Shown one piece after another: positions 1 through 9,996 of a stretch of DNA of 64,000 nt (position 1 is the stretch's first letter; each line of letters opens with the position of its first letter). The notes beneath the pieces were generated by a model. It was not told the origin of the DNA and made no database searches. It saw nothing but the letters and a program-made list of their open reading frames with translations. Location of the stretch: contig NZ_JBHRSJ010000012.1 in the NCBI RefSeq assembly GCF_042643485.1, forward strand, positions 186,001-250,000. The letters are read 5' to 3'. This DNA comes from Azotobacter bryophylli. Its GTDB lineage: Bacteria; Pseudomonadota; Gammaproteobacteria; Pseudomonadales; Pseudomonadaceae. A program made the translations under genes and the position numbers.

Positions 1-72
1 CAGCCCAACGGCTACACCGAGCCGGTGCTGCACCGTCGCCGTCGCGAGTTCAAGGCCAAGAACGGCCTGTAA
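1..72 (+). CDS. C-terminal end of a probable sodium:solute symporter (partial)
   Basis: Only the last 23 codons are present, reading in frame 1 to a TAA at 70-72. The tail is basic (HRRRREFKAKNGL), as in cytoplasmic C-termini of membrane transporters. The assignment rests on context. In Pseudomonas a sodium:solute (acetate-type) symporter lies directly upstream of a CBS/DUF294 protein and an epsilon-like exonuclease, which are the next two genes here. The residues themselves are too few to prove the family. Confidence 0.5.
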   Translation, partial: QPNGYTEPVLHRRRREFKAKNGL

Positions 73-89
73 GCTCAGCCGGTAGCAGA

Positions 90-115
90 CGCCCCGCCAG
101 TCGGGGCGTTTTTAT
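90..115 (+). terminator. Rho-independent terminator
   Basis: A stem CGCCCCG / CGGGGCG with a 5-nt loop is followed by TTTTTATTT. It closes the transcript of the partial symporter gene. Confidence 0.85.
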
Positions 116-211
116 TTCCATATCCCGCCTAGACTTAGGTCCAATGGGACGCCCCGCGGTCACGGCCAATCATTGACCCTCATAAGCGATAACAAGACCG
201 GACCAATAGCC

Positions 212-2143
212 ATGAACAAGGCGGATGAATTCGCTCAGGCGGGCAAGTCGGCAGTACTGCAGAACGTTCACGGGCTCATGGAGTTCCTGCAGAAATTCCC
301 CCCGTTCAACCAGATGGAGCCGCCGCACCTGGCGTATCTGGTCGAGCACTGCCGGCTGCGCTTCTACGCCGCCGGCGAATCCATCCTCAAACCCGCCGAC
401 GGCCCGGTGGAGCACTTCTACATCGTCAAGCAGGGCCGGGTGCACGGCGAACGGCCCCTGGGCAGCGGGCGCGTGACCGCCTTCGAGATCGCCAGCGGCG
501 AATGCTTCCCGCTGGCCGCGCTGATCGGCGAACGGGCCACCCGCACCGAGCACCTGGCCGCCGAAGACACCTTCTGCCTGCTGCTGGAGAAGGCCGCCTT
601 CGCCCGTCTGTTCGCCCTCTCCGACGCCTTCCGCGACTTCGCCCTGCGCGGGGTCAGCAGCCTGCTCGACCAAGTCAACCAGCAGGTCCGCCTGCGCGCC
701 GCGGAGACCCTCGGCGCTCAGTACTCGCTGGACACCCCGCTGCGCGAGCTGGCGGCGCGCCAGCCGGTGGTCTGCAATCCCGAGCTGCCGCTGCAGCTGG
801 CCGTGCGGCTGCTGCACGAGCAGCGGGTCGGCAGCGTGGTGATCGTCGACGAAGGCCACCGGCCGCTGGGCATCTTCACCCTGCGCGATCTGGCCCGGAC
901 CATTTCCGCCGGCGGCGGCGAGGCCCTGGCCGAGCCGATCGCCACGCGGATGACCCCGCGGCCCTTCCACCTGCCGCCGACCGCCAGCGCCTTCGACGCC
1001 GTGCTGGCGATGACCGAACGGCACATCGCGCACATCTGCCTGGTCGAGGACGGGCGCCTCACCGGCGTGCTCTCCGAGCGCGACCTGTTCTCCCTGCAGC
1101 GGGTCGATCTGGTCCATCTCGCCCACAGCATCCGCCACGCCGAGCGGCTGGACACGCTGGTCGCCCTGCGCCGCGACATCCGCCAGCTGGTCGAGCGGAT
1201 GCTCGCCCACGGCGCCAGCTCGACGCAGATCACCCGGTTGATCAGCCTGCTCAACGACCACACGGTGATCCGCGTCATCGAGCTGGCGATCGCCGAGCTG
1301 GGCGATCCCGGCGTGACCTTCAGCTGGCTGTGCTTCGGCAGCGAGGGGCGGCGCGAGCAGGCCCTGCACAGCGACCAGGACAACGGCATCCTCTTCGAGG
1401 CCGCGAACGCCGCCGAGGCGGAGCAGATCCGCAACCGCCTGCTGCCCCTGGCCCAGCGCATCAACCAGGACCTGGCGCACTGCGGCTTCGTCCTCTGCCC
1501 GGGCCAGGTGATGGCCGGCAACCCCGCCCTGTGCCTGTCCCGCAGCGAGTGGTCGCGGCGCTTCGCCGGCTTCATCCAGTCGGCCACCGCGGAGAACCTG
1601 CTGGCCTCCACCATCTATTTCGACATGCGCGTGGTCTGGGGACCGAAGGAAGGCTGCCGCCAGCTGCGCCAGGAATTGCTCGAACGAATCGCCGACACGC
1701 CGATGTTCCAGCGTCTGATGGCGGACAACGCCCTGCGCCGCAAGCCGCCGCTGGGGCGCATCCGCGATTTCGTGGTGGCCAGGAGCGGTGCCGAGAAGGA
1801 CACCCTAGACCTCAAGGAGCAGGGCCTGACGCCCTTCGTCGACGGCGCCCGCCTGCTCGCCCTGGCCCACGGCGTCGAGGACTGCAACACCCTCGAACGC
1901 CTGCGCCAGCTGGTGGTCCGGGAGGTGATCGAGCCCCGCGACGGCGCCGCCTACGAGGAGGCCTACCAGTTCATCCAGCTGATCCGCCTGCAGCTGCACC
2001 AGCAGCAGGAGCGCCAGGGCCGGCCCTACAGCAACCGCCTGGACCCGGACGACCTCAACCACCTGGACCGGCGCATCCTGCGCGAGTCCCTGCGCCAGGC
2101 CCTGCGCCTGCAGAGCAGCCTGGCGCTGCGCTACCGGCTTTGA
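212..2143 (+). CDS. cNMP-binding / CBS-pair / DUF294 nucleotidyltransferase-like signalling protein
   Basis: The protein has 643 aa if it starts at ATG 212; a TTG 39 nt upstream would add 13 unsupported residues. From the N-terminus it has a cyclic-nucleotide-binding-like beta barrel (about residues 30-140), a CBS pair (about 170-300), and a DUF294 nucleotidyltransferase-like domain (about 330-465) with the GSEGRREQ and DQDN motifs typical of GlnD-type enzymes, then a DUF294 C-terminal helical domain. In Pseudomonas this family sits between a symporter and an exonuclease and is presumed to regulate acetate or solute uptake. The exact ligand and substrate are unknown. The exonuclease gene overlaps its stop codon, so the two are co-translated. 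Confidence 0.85.
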   Translation: MNKADEFAQAGKSAVLQNVHGLMEFLQKFPPFNQMEPPHLAYLVEHCRLRFYAAGESILKPADGPVEHFYIVKQGRVHGERPLGSGRVTAFEIASGECFPLAALIGERATRTEHLAAEDTFCLLLEKAAFARLFALSDAFRDFALRGVSSLLDQVNQQVRLRAAETLGAQYSLDTPLRELAARQPVVCNPELPLQLAVRLLHEQRVGSVVIVDEGHRPLGIFTLRDLARTISAGGGEALAEPIATRMTPRPFHLPPTASAFDAVLAMTERHIAHICLVEDGRLTGVLSERDLFSLQRVDLVHLAHSIRHAERLDTLVALRRDIRQLVERMLAHGASSTQITRLISLLNDHTVIRVIELAIAELGDPGVTFSWLCFGSEGRREQALHSDQDNGILFEAANAAEAEQIRNRLLPLAQRINQDLAHCGFVLCPGQVMAGNPALCLSRSEWSRRFAGFIQSATAENLLASTIYFDMRVVWGPKEGCRQLRQELLERIADTPMFQRLMADNALRRKPPLGRIRDFVVARSGAEKDTLDLKEQGLTPFVDGARLLALAHGVEDCNTLERLRQLVVREVIEPRDGAAYEEAYQFIQLIRLQLHQQQERQGRPYSNRLDPDDLNHLDRRILRESLRQALRLQSSLALRYRL

Positions 2144-2853
2144 TGATGCGCGCGTTGGCCTGGCTGCGGCGCCGCGGCCCGCAACTGTCGTCCGAGCAGC
2201 AGGCGCGGCTGGAGCGCCTGCCGGCCCCGGTCGCGCTGTCCGAACGGCCGCCGGGCCGGGACCGCTGCGTGGTGATCGACCTGGAGACCAGCGGCTTCGA
2301 CCTGCAGAACGACCAGTTGCTGTCGATCGGCGCGGTGGCCATCAGCGACGGCGGCATCGATCTGGCCGACCAGTTCGAGTGCACCCTGCAGCACTGCGAT
2401 CCCGGGCTTGGCGCCAGCGTGCTGATCCACGGCCTCTCCCCCGGCACGCTCGCCGCCGGCCGCGAGCCGGTCGAGGCCCAGCTGGAGTTCCTCGAGTGGC
2501 TCGGCAATAGTCCGCTGCTGGCCTTCCACGCCGGCTTCGACCGGCAGATGCTGACCCGCGCCCTGCGCCAGACCCTCGGCTACCGGCTGGCGAATCCCTT
2601 CCTCGACGTGGCCGAGATGGCGCCGCTGCTCAATCCCGAGGCGGGCATCCTTCACGGCGGGCTGGACGACTGGGTGCAGCACTTCGGCCTGCAGGTCCTG
2701 CAGCGCCACCATGCCAGCGCTGACGCCCTGGTCACCGCGGAGCTGGCGCTGATCATGTTCAGCCAGGCGCGCCGCCAGGGCATCGACAGCCTGACCGGCC
2801 TCGAGCGGAGGCTGGCGGCCTGGCGCCGGAACCAGCAGGGGCTTTCGTTCTAG
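2143..2853 (+). CDS. DEDDh 3'-5' exonuclease, DNA polymerase III epsilon-like
   Basis: The protein has 236 aa. The first ATG (2143) overlaps the preceding TGA; a second in-frame ATG follows at once. The Exo I motif VIDLETSGFD gives acidic residues D46 and E48. A FHAGFD motif (Exo II region) and HHASAD (Exo III, H..xxxD) follow, so the DEDDh catalytic set is complete. It is a stand-alone exonuclease of the PolC/DnaQ superfamily, not the replicative DnaQ, which has a different length and tail. Coupling to the DUF294 gene is conserved in Pseudomonas, but the joint function is not established. Confidence 0.85.
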   Translation: MMRALAWLRRRGPQLSSEQQARLERLPAPVALSERPPGRDRCVVIDLETSGFDLQNDQLLSIGAVAISDGGIDLADQFECTLQHCDPGLGASVLIHGLSPGTLAAGREPVEAQLEFLEWLGNSPLLAFHAGFDRQMLTRALRQTLGYRLANPFLDVAEMAPLLNPEAGILHGGLDDWVQHFGLQVLQRHHASADALVTAELALIMFSQARRQGIDSLTGLERRLAAWRRNQQGLSF

Positions 2854-2918
2854 CCCACGCCCGTCCGCCGGTCATCGGGAATCGCTTATCATCCGGCCCA
2901 GTCCACCGAGGATTCCCC

Positions 2919-3818
2919 ATGCGCCCGTTGCTCACCGCCCTCAGTGCGCTCGCGCTGCTGACTCTGGTCACCCTGGCGATGCTGGTCCCGATGCTGCCGC
3001 TGGCCCTGCTCAAGCTGCTGCTGCCCGGCCGGCGTCTGCGCCGGCTCTGCTCGCACGGGCTGATGGGCTGCGCCGAGACCTGGGGCGAACTGACCCGGCG
3101 CGTCTACGCCGCGCTGCTGCCCACCGTCTGGGATGTCCGCGGCGGCGAGGCGCTGCGCCGCGACACTTCCTACCTGCTGGTGTGCAACCACCAGAGCTGG
3201 GTGGATATCCCCGCGCTGCTGGTGGCGCTCAACCGCAAGACGCCCTTCTTCCGCTTCTTCGTCAAGCGCGAGCTGGTCTGGCTGCCCCTGCTCGGCCTGG
3301 CCTTCTGGGCCCTGGACTACCCGCTGATGCGGCGCCATACCCGGGCCTATCTGGAGAAGCATCCGGAAAAGCGCGGCGACGATCTCAGGAGCACCCGGCG
3401 CGCCTGCGAGCGCTTCCGCGACATCCCGGTGACCATCGTCAACTACCTGGAAGGCACCCGCTTCACCCCGGCCAAGCAGGCCCAGCAGTCCTCGCCCTAC
3501 CGCTACCTGCTGCGGCCCAAGACAGGCGGCGTGGCCTTCGTCCTCGCCGCCCTCGGCGGGCAGCTGGACGCGCTGCTGGACGTGACCGTGGTCTATCCGG
3601 GCCGACGCATCCCCGGCTTCTGGCAACTGCTCAGCGGACAGCTGCCGCGGGTGATCGTCGACATCCGCAGCCACGCCCTGGACCCGAGTTTGTGGCAGGG
3701 CGATTACCAGAACGACCCGGAATTCCGCCAGCACCTGCAGGACTGGGTGTCGCGCCTGTGGGCGGAGAAGGACGCGCGCATCGCCCGTCTGCGCGCCGAA
3801 CTGGCAGAGCGCGGCTAG
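2919..3818 (+). CDS. PlsC-family acyltransferase, YihG-like
   Basis: The protein has 299 aa. A hydrophobic N-terminal segment (about residues 5-33) anchors it in the inner membrane. The acyltransferase motif I NHQSWVD has H91 and D96, and motif III EGTR lies near residue 178. These are hallmarks of 1-acyl-sn-glycerol-3-phosphate acyltransferases. The length and the NHQSWVD / EGTRFTPAK pattern match the YihG branch, which fine-tunes phospholipid acyl composition, rather than essential PlsC (about 250 aa). It is monocistronic, with 65 nt to the gene before. Confidence 0.85.
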   Translation: MRPLLTALSALALLTLVTLAMLVPMLPLALLKLLLPGRRLRRLCSHGLMGCAETWGELTRRVYAALLPTVWDVRGGEALRRDTSYLLVCNHQSWVDIPALLVALNRKTPFFRFFVKRELVWLPLLGLAFWALDYPLMRRHTRAYLEKHPEKRGDDLRSTRRACERFRDIPVTIVNYLEGTRFTPAKQAQQSSPYRYLLRPKTGGVAFVLAALGGQLDALLDVTVVYPGRRIPGFWQLLSGQLPRVIVDIRSHALDPSLWQGDYQNDPEFRQHLQDWVSRLWAEKDARIARLRAELAERG

Positions 3819-3828
3819 GCTTGCCCGA

Positions 3829-4329
3829 CTAGGCGGCGAGCAACCAGCCCAGCAGGGCCAGCCCGCCGAGCAGGAAGGCGGCGCTCAGGTAGACCAGGAA
3901 GCCGCGGCCCTTTTCCTGCTTCTGCCGGTACTCGTCTAGATCGGCGCTGTCCAGCTGCAGGGCCGCGCAGACCTGCTTGGCACGGGCGACGACGGCGGGA
4001 TCGGCCGCTGCGTCCTTCGGCGCGTAGATCCCGGCGTAGCCGGCCCAGGAGTGGAAGGTGGCCTCGCGCCGGGAGGCACGGAAGACCCGGCTGAGTCGCC
4101 TCAGCTCGGTCAGGCAGTTGGCGCCGCTGCGCTGGGCCAACTCCTCCAGCTGGCGAAGGCCCTCGTTGGCCTCGGCGAACCAGGCCGACTGCAGGGGGAC
4201 CTGGCGGACCACGGCCAGCTCCGCGCCGAACGGATCGTCCTCGCCTTCGGCCAGAATGAACGGTGTGGAAACGCTCCCGGCGGCGTCAGCACGGCAATGA
4301 TCGGACAACAATTGCTCTCTGCCAGTCAT
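3829..4329 (-). CDS. Hypothetical protein with C-terminal membrane anchor
   Basis: The protein has 166 aa from ATG 4329. The open frame extends further upstream, but that part is arginine-rich and not protein-like. I do not recognise the family. The body is soluble and helical, and the last 25 residues form one hydrophobic segment (LVYLSAAFLLGGLALLGWLLAA) at the extreme C-terminus, so it is a candidate tail-anchored inner-membrane protein. A basic stretch (RQKQEKGR) precedes the segment. The gene converges on the acyltransferase gene. The start is uncertain because the ribosome binding site is weak. Confidence 0.55.
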   Translation of the reverse strand: MTGREQLLSDHCRADAAGSVSTPFILAEGEDDPFGAELAVVRQVPLQSAWFAEANEGLRQLEELAQRSGANCLTELRRLSRVFRASRREATFHSWAGYAGIYAPKDAAADPAVVARAKQVCAALQLDSADLDEYRQKQEKGRGFLVYLSAAFLLGGLALLGWLLAA

Positions 4330-4528
4330 CGGATGGGCGACCAGTATCCTACGGCCCGCGAACTCGAGGGAAGCGCGAAGTAGCGTCGGCTTTGACGGTT
4401 TCCTGAACAAGTGCGAAGGGCCTCCCACCCTGCTTCGCGAAGTTCTTGCTTCGCCACGCCAGACCCGTACGGGTGCGGCAGCGAAGCCCCGACCGGAGGA
4501 ACCGGTAAATGCCGACCACCGAGTCACA

Positions 4529-5308
4529 TCAGGAACCGAACAGCCACTCGCGCAGGCCGTACAGCATCAGGAAATGCCCCGGATAGAAGGCGTAGGCCCA
4601 GCGCCGCAGCGGCGCCACGGGAAAGGCCGGGGAGCGGCGCAGCAGCCAGAGGCCGAACAGCGGCGCAGCGAAACAGGCGCCGTACACCAGGGCGACGAAC
4701 AGCGGCCCGAACATCCGCACCGCCGAGAAGCCATCGGCGTTGGCCGCCACCGCCACGCCCGCCGGTACCAGCCAGGCCCGAGGACGGCGGTCGAGGGCGA
4801 AGACGAAGGCGGCCGGCAACAGCACGCCGAAGGCGCCGAACATCAGTTCCTCGTCGAACCACAGGGCCAGCGCCAGGGCGGCCAGCCCGAGCAGGCGCTC
4901 CGGCAGGTACGGCTGCAGCCCGGCATTGGCCAGCAGCAGGCCCAGGGCCAGGGTCGGCAGCACGTTGACGCTGGCCGGGTACTCCACCAGCAGCCGGTAC
5001 GGCCATTCCGAGAGCAGGGCGAACAGCAGCAGCCAGCCGAGATAGCGCATTTGCGCAGACCGCCGCTGCGGCTGGCGCCGTCGCCTGGCCAGGTTGGCGG
5101 CGACGATCAGGCAGAAGAAGGGAAACGCCGTCCTCCCGGGCACGAACACCCAGATCGCCTGCTGCCAGACATGCCGAAGGTGGTCGAGCAGCATGCCGAG
5201 CAGCGCCAGCCACTTGAGCAGGTCGAGCGCCGCGTCGCGCTGCCCTTCCCACGCGACGGAGCGGCCGGCGCCGGTAGCGGGAACGACACGCCAGGCCTCC
5301 GGCCTCAC
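4529..5308 (-). CDS. TraX family membrane protein
   Basis: The protein has 259 aa with about eight hydrophobic segments. The N-terminal DLLKWLALLGMLLDHL is the signature of the TraX family (named for F-pilin acetylation but common on chromosomes), an acyltransferase-like membrane fold. The GTG start (5306-5308) overlaps the TGA of the upstream gene (5305-5307), so translation is probably coupled. Nothing else conjugative is nearby, so this is a chromosomal paralogue of unknown substrate. Confidence 0.8.
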   Translation of the reverse strand: MRPEAWRVVPATGAGRSVAWEGQRDAALDLLKWLALLGMLLDHLRHVWQQAIWVFVPGRTAFPFFCLIVAANLARRRRQPQRRSAQMRYLGWLLLFALLSEWPYRLLVEYPASVNVLPTLALGLLLANAGLQPYLPERLLGLAALALALWFDEELMFGAFGVLLPAAFVFALDRRPRAWLVPAGVAVAANADGFSAVRMFGPLFVALVYGACFAAPLFGLWLLRRSPAFPVAPLRRWAYAFYPGHFLMLYGLREWLFGS

Positions 5309-5604
5309 TGATTGAGCTGAGACAGGCAGGCGCCGGAAAGTCTGGCCACCCGCTGCTGGAGCTCCGGGGAAATCTGCTTCTGCTTGTGCAGCTGCGTCAT
5401 CTCGGACTCGCTGAGTCCGGCGCTGACCTTATCCGCCGCGCACGCGCAGTAGTCCTGCGCCGCCGCCTCCTTATAGCGGGCCTTGGCGCCGTTCAGGCAC
5501 TCCCGGACGAAATCGGCCTTGGCTCCGGCCGGCCAGTCGGCGGAATGCGCCGGCGCGGCGGCGAGCAACGGCAGGAGGAGAACGGAGAGGGGCAGGTAAC
5601 GCAT
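5305..5604 (-). CDS. Small secreted Cys-containing hypothetical protein
   Basis: The protein has 99 aa, starting at MRYLPLSVLLLPLLAAAPAHSA, a clear Sec signal peptide with probable cleavage after AHSA. The mature part is about 78 residues and holds four cysteines (ECLNGA, DYCACAADK, GACLSQ), which suggests two disulfides in the periplasm. I do not recognise the family with certainty; small helical Cys-pair proteins like this are common in Pseudomonas. It overlaps the TraX-like gene by 4 nt and is the first gene of that pair. Confidence 0.65.
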   Translation of the reverse strand: MRYLPLSVLLLPLLAAAPAHSADWPAGAKADFVRECLNGAKARYKEAAAQDYCACAADKVSAGLSESEMTQLHKQKQISPELQQRVARLSGACLSQLNQ

Positions 5605-5755
5605 CGGTGAACTCCTGTGCGAATGAATGGCCTGGCAGGCAGGCCGTCGGCATCCCTCAGTGAAGGTAGAAGAGCACCACCGCTTGTACAAGGAACGACC
5701 GGACAACCCGCATCGGCGTCTGCCTCCCATTACTCACAGCGAACGTGGACACCCC

Positions 5756-5976
5756 TGTGGACAAACTGTCCACACCCGCCCAAAGCCCAGAAAGCGCGCC
5801 GCCCGCAGCCTATAGAGCATTTTTTGACCAGCGTTCACGGTGGATAAAGAGCCTTGTGCACATCTACTGTGCAGACTCCTGTGCATAACCTGTGCGGCCC
5901 CGGCTGCGGGCCCAGGCGGCACGCCGCCCCGGGACGATCGTGCAAATTTTGATCAGATCCGGGCTGGATATCCACA
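5756..5976. promoter_or_regulatory. Cluster of DnaA-box-like 9-mers in a 456-bp gene-free stretch (5605-6060)
   Basis: The stretch 5605-6060 has no credible gene. Compared with TTATCCACA, I see TGTGGACAA (5756-5764, minus orientation, 8/9), CTGTCCACA (5766-5774, 7/9), GGTGGATAA (5839-5847, minus, 8/9), TTGTGCACA (5854-5862), TGTGCATAA (5880-5888, minus; fits TTWTNCACA exactly) and ATATCCACA (5968-5976, 8/9). A short A/T patch with a run of six T lies at 5820-5825. A TACACT -10-like element for the MFS gene is near 6033. No dnaA or rpmH is present, so this is not obviously oriC. Confidence 0.45.
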
Positions 5977-6060
5977 ACCCTCCGAAAGCAGCATTTCCCC
6001 GACCCGGGCTCCACCGGCGGAGCGCCAGCCTCTACACTGGGCCTTTTGCCAGGACGCGCC

Positions 6061-7494
6061 ATGCCCAGCCCCACGCTCGACCCTCGCACCGCCCGTCTGC
6101 TGCCCTGGATCGTCGCCTCCGCGCTGTTCATGCAGATGCTCGACGGCACCATCCTCAACACCGCGCTGCCGGCCATGGCCCACGATCTGGCCGAAGACCC
6201 GCTGCGCATGCAGTCGGTGGTGATCGCCTACATGCTCAGCGTGGCGGTGCTGATGCCGGCCTCCGGCTGGATCGCCGACCGCTTCGGCACCCGCCGGGTG
6301 TTCCTCGGCGCGGTGCTGCTGTTCACCTTCGGCTCGCTGGTCTGCGCGCTCTCCGAAACCCTGGTCGAGCTGGTGGCGGCGCGCGTGCTGCAGGGCTGCG
6401 GCGGCGCCCTGATGATGCCGGTCGGCCGCCTGGTGGTGCTGCGCGCCTATCCGCGCAAGGATCTGGTGCGGGTGCTCAGCTTCATCACCATGCCGGCGCT
6501 GATCGGCCCGCTGATCGGCCCGACCCTCGGCGGCTGGTTGGTGGAGTACGCCAGTTGGCACTGGATCTTCCTGATCAACCTGCCGGTCGGCCTGCTCGGC
6601 TGCCTCGCCGCGCTGAGCCTGATGCCCGATCTGCGCGGCCCGCGCACGCCCTTCGACGTCCCCGGCTTCCTCCTGTTCGGCGCCGCCATGCTGCTGCTCA
6701 GCATCGCCCTGGAAGGGCTGGGCGAACTGAAGCTGCCCCACGATCGGGTGATGCTGCTGCTGTTCGCCGGCATGGGCTGCCTGTCGGCCTACTGGCTGCG
6801 CGCCGGGATCATCGCCCAGCCGCTGTTCCCCACCAGCCTGTTCCATACCCGCACCTTCGCCATCGGCATCCTCGGCAACCTGTTCACCCGCATCGGCAGC
6901 GGCGCCCTGCCCTTCCTCACGCCCCTGCTGCTGCAGGTGGCGCTGGGCTATTCGCCGGCCCAGGCGGGGATGAGCATGATTCCCCAGGCGCTCGGCGCGA
7001 TGGCGGTGAAGCCGGTGGTCACCCCGCTGATCCAGCGCCTGGGCTACCGCCGCATCCTGGTCGGCAACACCCTGGTGCTCGGCCTGCTGCTGGCCGGCAT
7101 GGGGCTGGTCGACGGCGATACCCCCTACGCGCTGCTGCTGGGCCTGCTGGCCCTGCTCGGCGCGGTGAACTCCCTGCAGTTCACCGCGATGAACACCGTC
7201 GCCCTGATCGATCTCGACGAAAACAACGCCAGCGGCGGCAACAGCCTGCTCTCGGTGGTGGTGCAGCTGTCCATGAGCTTCGGCGTGGCCAGCGCCGCCG
7301 CCCTGCTCGGCGGCTTCAGCGCCGGCAGCACCCTGCACGGCGGCCTCTCCGTGCTCGCCGCCTTCCAGGCCACCTACCTGTGCGTCGGCCTGCTGTCGAT
7401 GATCGGCGCGCTGCTGTTCATGCAGCTCTCCCCGCAAGCCGGACGCAACGCCCGGGAGGGCGGCACGGAACTCCCCCCGGCGAACGGCAAGTAG
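6061..7494 (+). CDS. MFS exporter of the DHA2 (14-TM) type, MdtD-like
   Basis: The protein has 477 aa from ATG 6061, preceded by AGGACG; a TTG 15 nt upstream is less likely. The N-terminal segment LFMQMLDGTILNTALP is DHA2 motif D1. The loop motif GWIADRFGTRRVF matches MFS motif A, and the motif C region GPLIGPTLGGWL marks a drug:H+ antiporter. Length and hydrophobicity suit 13-14 transmembrane helices. This branch resembles MdtD/EmrB-type exporters. The substrate cannot be told from sequence. No EmrA-like partner or regulator is adjacent, so it probably works alone in the inner membrane. Confidence 0.85.
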   Translation: MPSPTLDPRTARLLPWIVASALFMQMLDGTILNTALPAMAHDLAEDPLRMQSVVIAYMLSVAVLMPASGWIADRFGTRRVFLGAVLLFTFGSLVCALSETLVELVAARVLQGCGGALMMPVGRLVVLRAYPRKDLVRVLSFITMPALIGPLIGPTLGGWLVEYASWHWIFLINLPVGLLGCLAALSLMPDLRGPRTPFDVPGFLLFGAAMLLLSIALEGLGELKLPHDRVMLLLFAGMGCLSAYWLRAGIIAQPLFPTSLFHTRTFAIGILGNLFTRIGSGALPFLTPLLLQVALGYSPAQAGMSMIPQALGAMAVKPVVTPLIQRLGYRRILVGNTLVLGLLLAGMGLVDGDTPYALLLGLLALLGAVNSLQFTAMNTVALIDLDENNASGGNSLLSVVVQLSMSFGVASAAALLGGFSAGSTLHGGLSVLAAFQATYLCVGLLSMIGALLFMQLSPQAGRNAREGGTELPPANGK

Positions 7495-7593
7495 CGGCCG
7501 CCGGGAGCAGGATCGGCCGGTCCGGCGGAATCCATCCGCGCCCCGGCGCCCTGCTACACTGCGCGCCCGTCCCGTTTCCGTCAGGCCGCTCCC

Positions 7594-8969
<1,376 letters not shown>

Positions 8970-8973
<4 letters not shown>

Positions 8974-9656
8974 GGCCTGACGGCCCGGTACACCGGCCCC
9001 TTGTGCGCCTCGTAGCCGGCGAGCAGGCGGCGGAACCAGACGCCGACGGCCGAGTCCTCGGCCCAGGGCTGCTCACCCAGGCACCAGGCCCAGAAGAAGA
9101 AGCCGCCGATCAGGAAGTCGGCCCCGCCCGGTGCCGCGCCGTCCAGCCAGGGCTGCCTGGCCAGCAGCGCCTCCAGCGGCTTCAGGGCCTGCTCGAACTG
9201 CTCCCGCCCGGCACCGGCGTCGGCGAATTCCTCCAGCGACATGCCGAAGCGCTGCTCGCGGCTCTGGCGGAAATAGGCCTGGTCGACCGGGTCCAGCGAC
9301 GCGTGGATGCGCAGGACCAGCAGGCGCAGCAGCGCCAGGGGCAGGCTGAACTGGGCGAAGCGCTCGATCAGCAGCAGCCGGCTGGCGGCGAGCTCGTCGC
9401 CGATCAGCGGCCGCTCCGGATAGCGCTCGTCCAGGTAGCGCAGGATCGCCAGGCTGTCGTGCACCACCGTCTCGCCGTCGCGCAGCACCGGCACCAATTG
9501 CTGGCCGGAAAAGGCCAGCTCGGCCTTGTCGGTGAAGCGCAGCGGCCGGCCGACGAAATCCAGCCCCTTGTGCGCCAGCGCCAGGCGCACCCGCCAGCAG
9601 TAGGGGGAAAACAGCAGTTCGGGCTCGCGGCCCCGCAGCTCGAAGAGTTCGCGCAT
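8970..9656 (-). CDS. Glutathione S-transferase family protein
   Basis: The protein has 228 aa from ATG 9656, preceded by GAGGATGG. The N-terminal thioredoxin-like half carries SPYCWRVRLALAHKGL (Ser/Cys region of the GST active site), the cis-Pro segment QLVPVL and VHDSLAILRYLDERYP, the glutathione gamma-glutamyl site. The C-terminal helical half follows. The likely role is cytosolic detoxification or a thiol-dependent reaction, substrate unknown. The open frame runs about 85 codons further upstream but with no ribosome binding site and arginine-rich content. Confidence 0.85.
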
Positions 9657-9996
9657 CTCGTTCCATCCTCTGAACGGTCCGTTTCGGGAAATCAAGCAGA
9701 ACAGGTTTCGCCGGCCATGACCAGTGCACGCCGGAAAAGCCGCCGTACTGGCGATCCGCCCAAGCAGGCGACCGGCCGCCCGACCGGACGGCGGGAAAAC
9801 GCGCCGCTGCGCTTGGCGAAATCCGCGGCGGCGATCTTCACTATTCATTCGCTCGGGACACGTCGCCAGCACATGGGCAGCGACGACGGTCCCGAAGAAC
9901 GAACAGGGCAAGAAATCCTGGCAGTTTGCTCATCGAGCGGCGGCAGCCCCGGCCCGGGGGCGCGGACCCGCTGCCTACAGGGAAGCACGCCAATTC
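9657..9996. other. 340-bp intergenic stretch between divergent GST and diguanylate cyclase genes
   Basis: I see no RNA gene, repeat or convincing small ORF. An open frame continues upstream of the cyclase start through this stretch, but its product is Arg/Ala-rich and lacks any domain. GC dips slightly around 9835-9850 (ACTATTCATTCG), where a promoter could lie. Confidence 0.4.

Noticed and set aside
4529..5308. Conjugative element because of the TraX-like gene
   Set aside because: No other transfer, relaxase or integrase gene is nearby. TraX homologues are common on chromosomes.
5605..6060. Chromosomal origin oriC
   Set aside because: No dnaA, dnaN, rpmH or gidA nearby. The boxes alone do not make an origin.
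9724..9996. N-terminal extension of the diguanylate cyclase by 91 codons
   Set aside because: No ribosome binding site, Arg-rich, and it would bury the signal-like segment. The first plausible start is at 9997.
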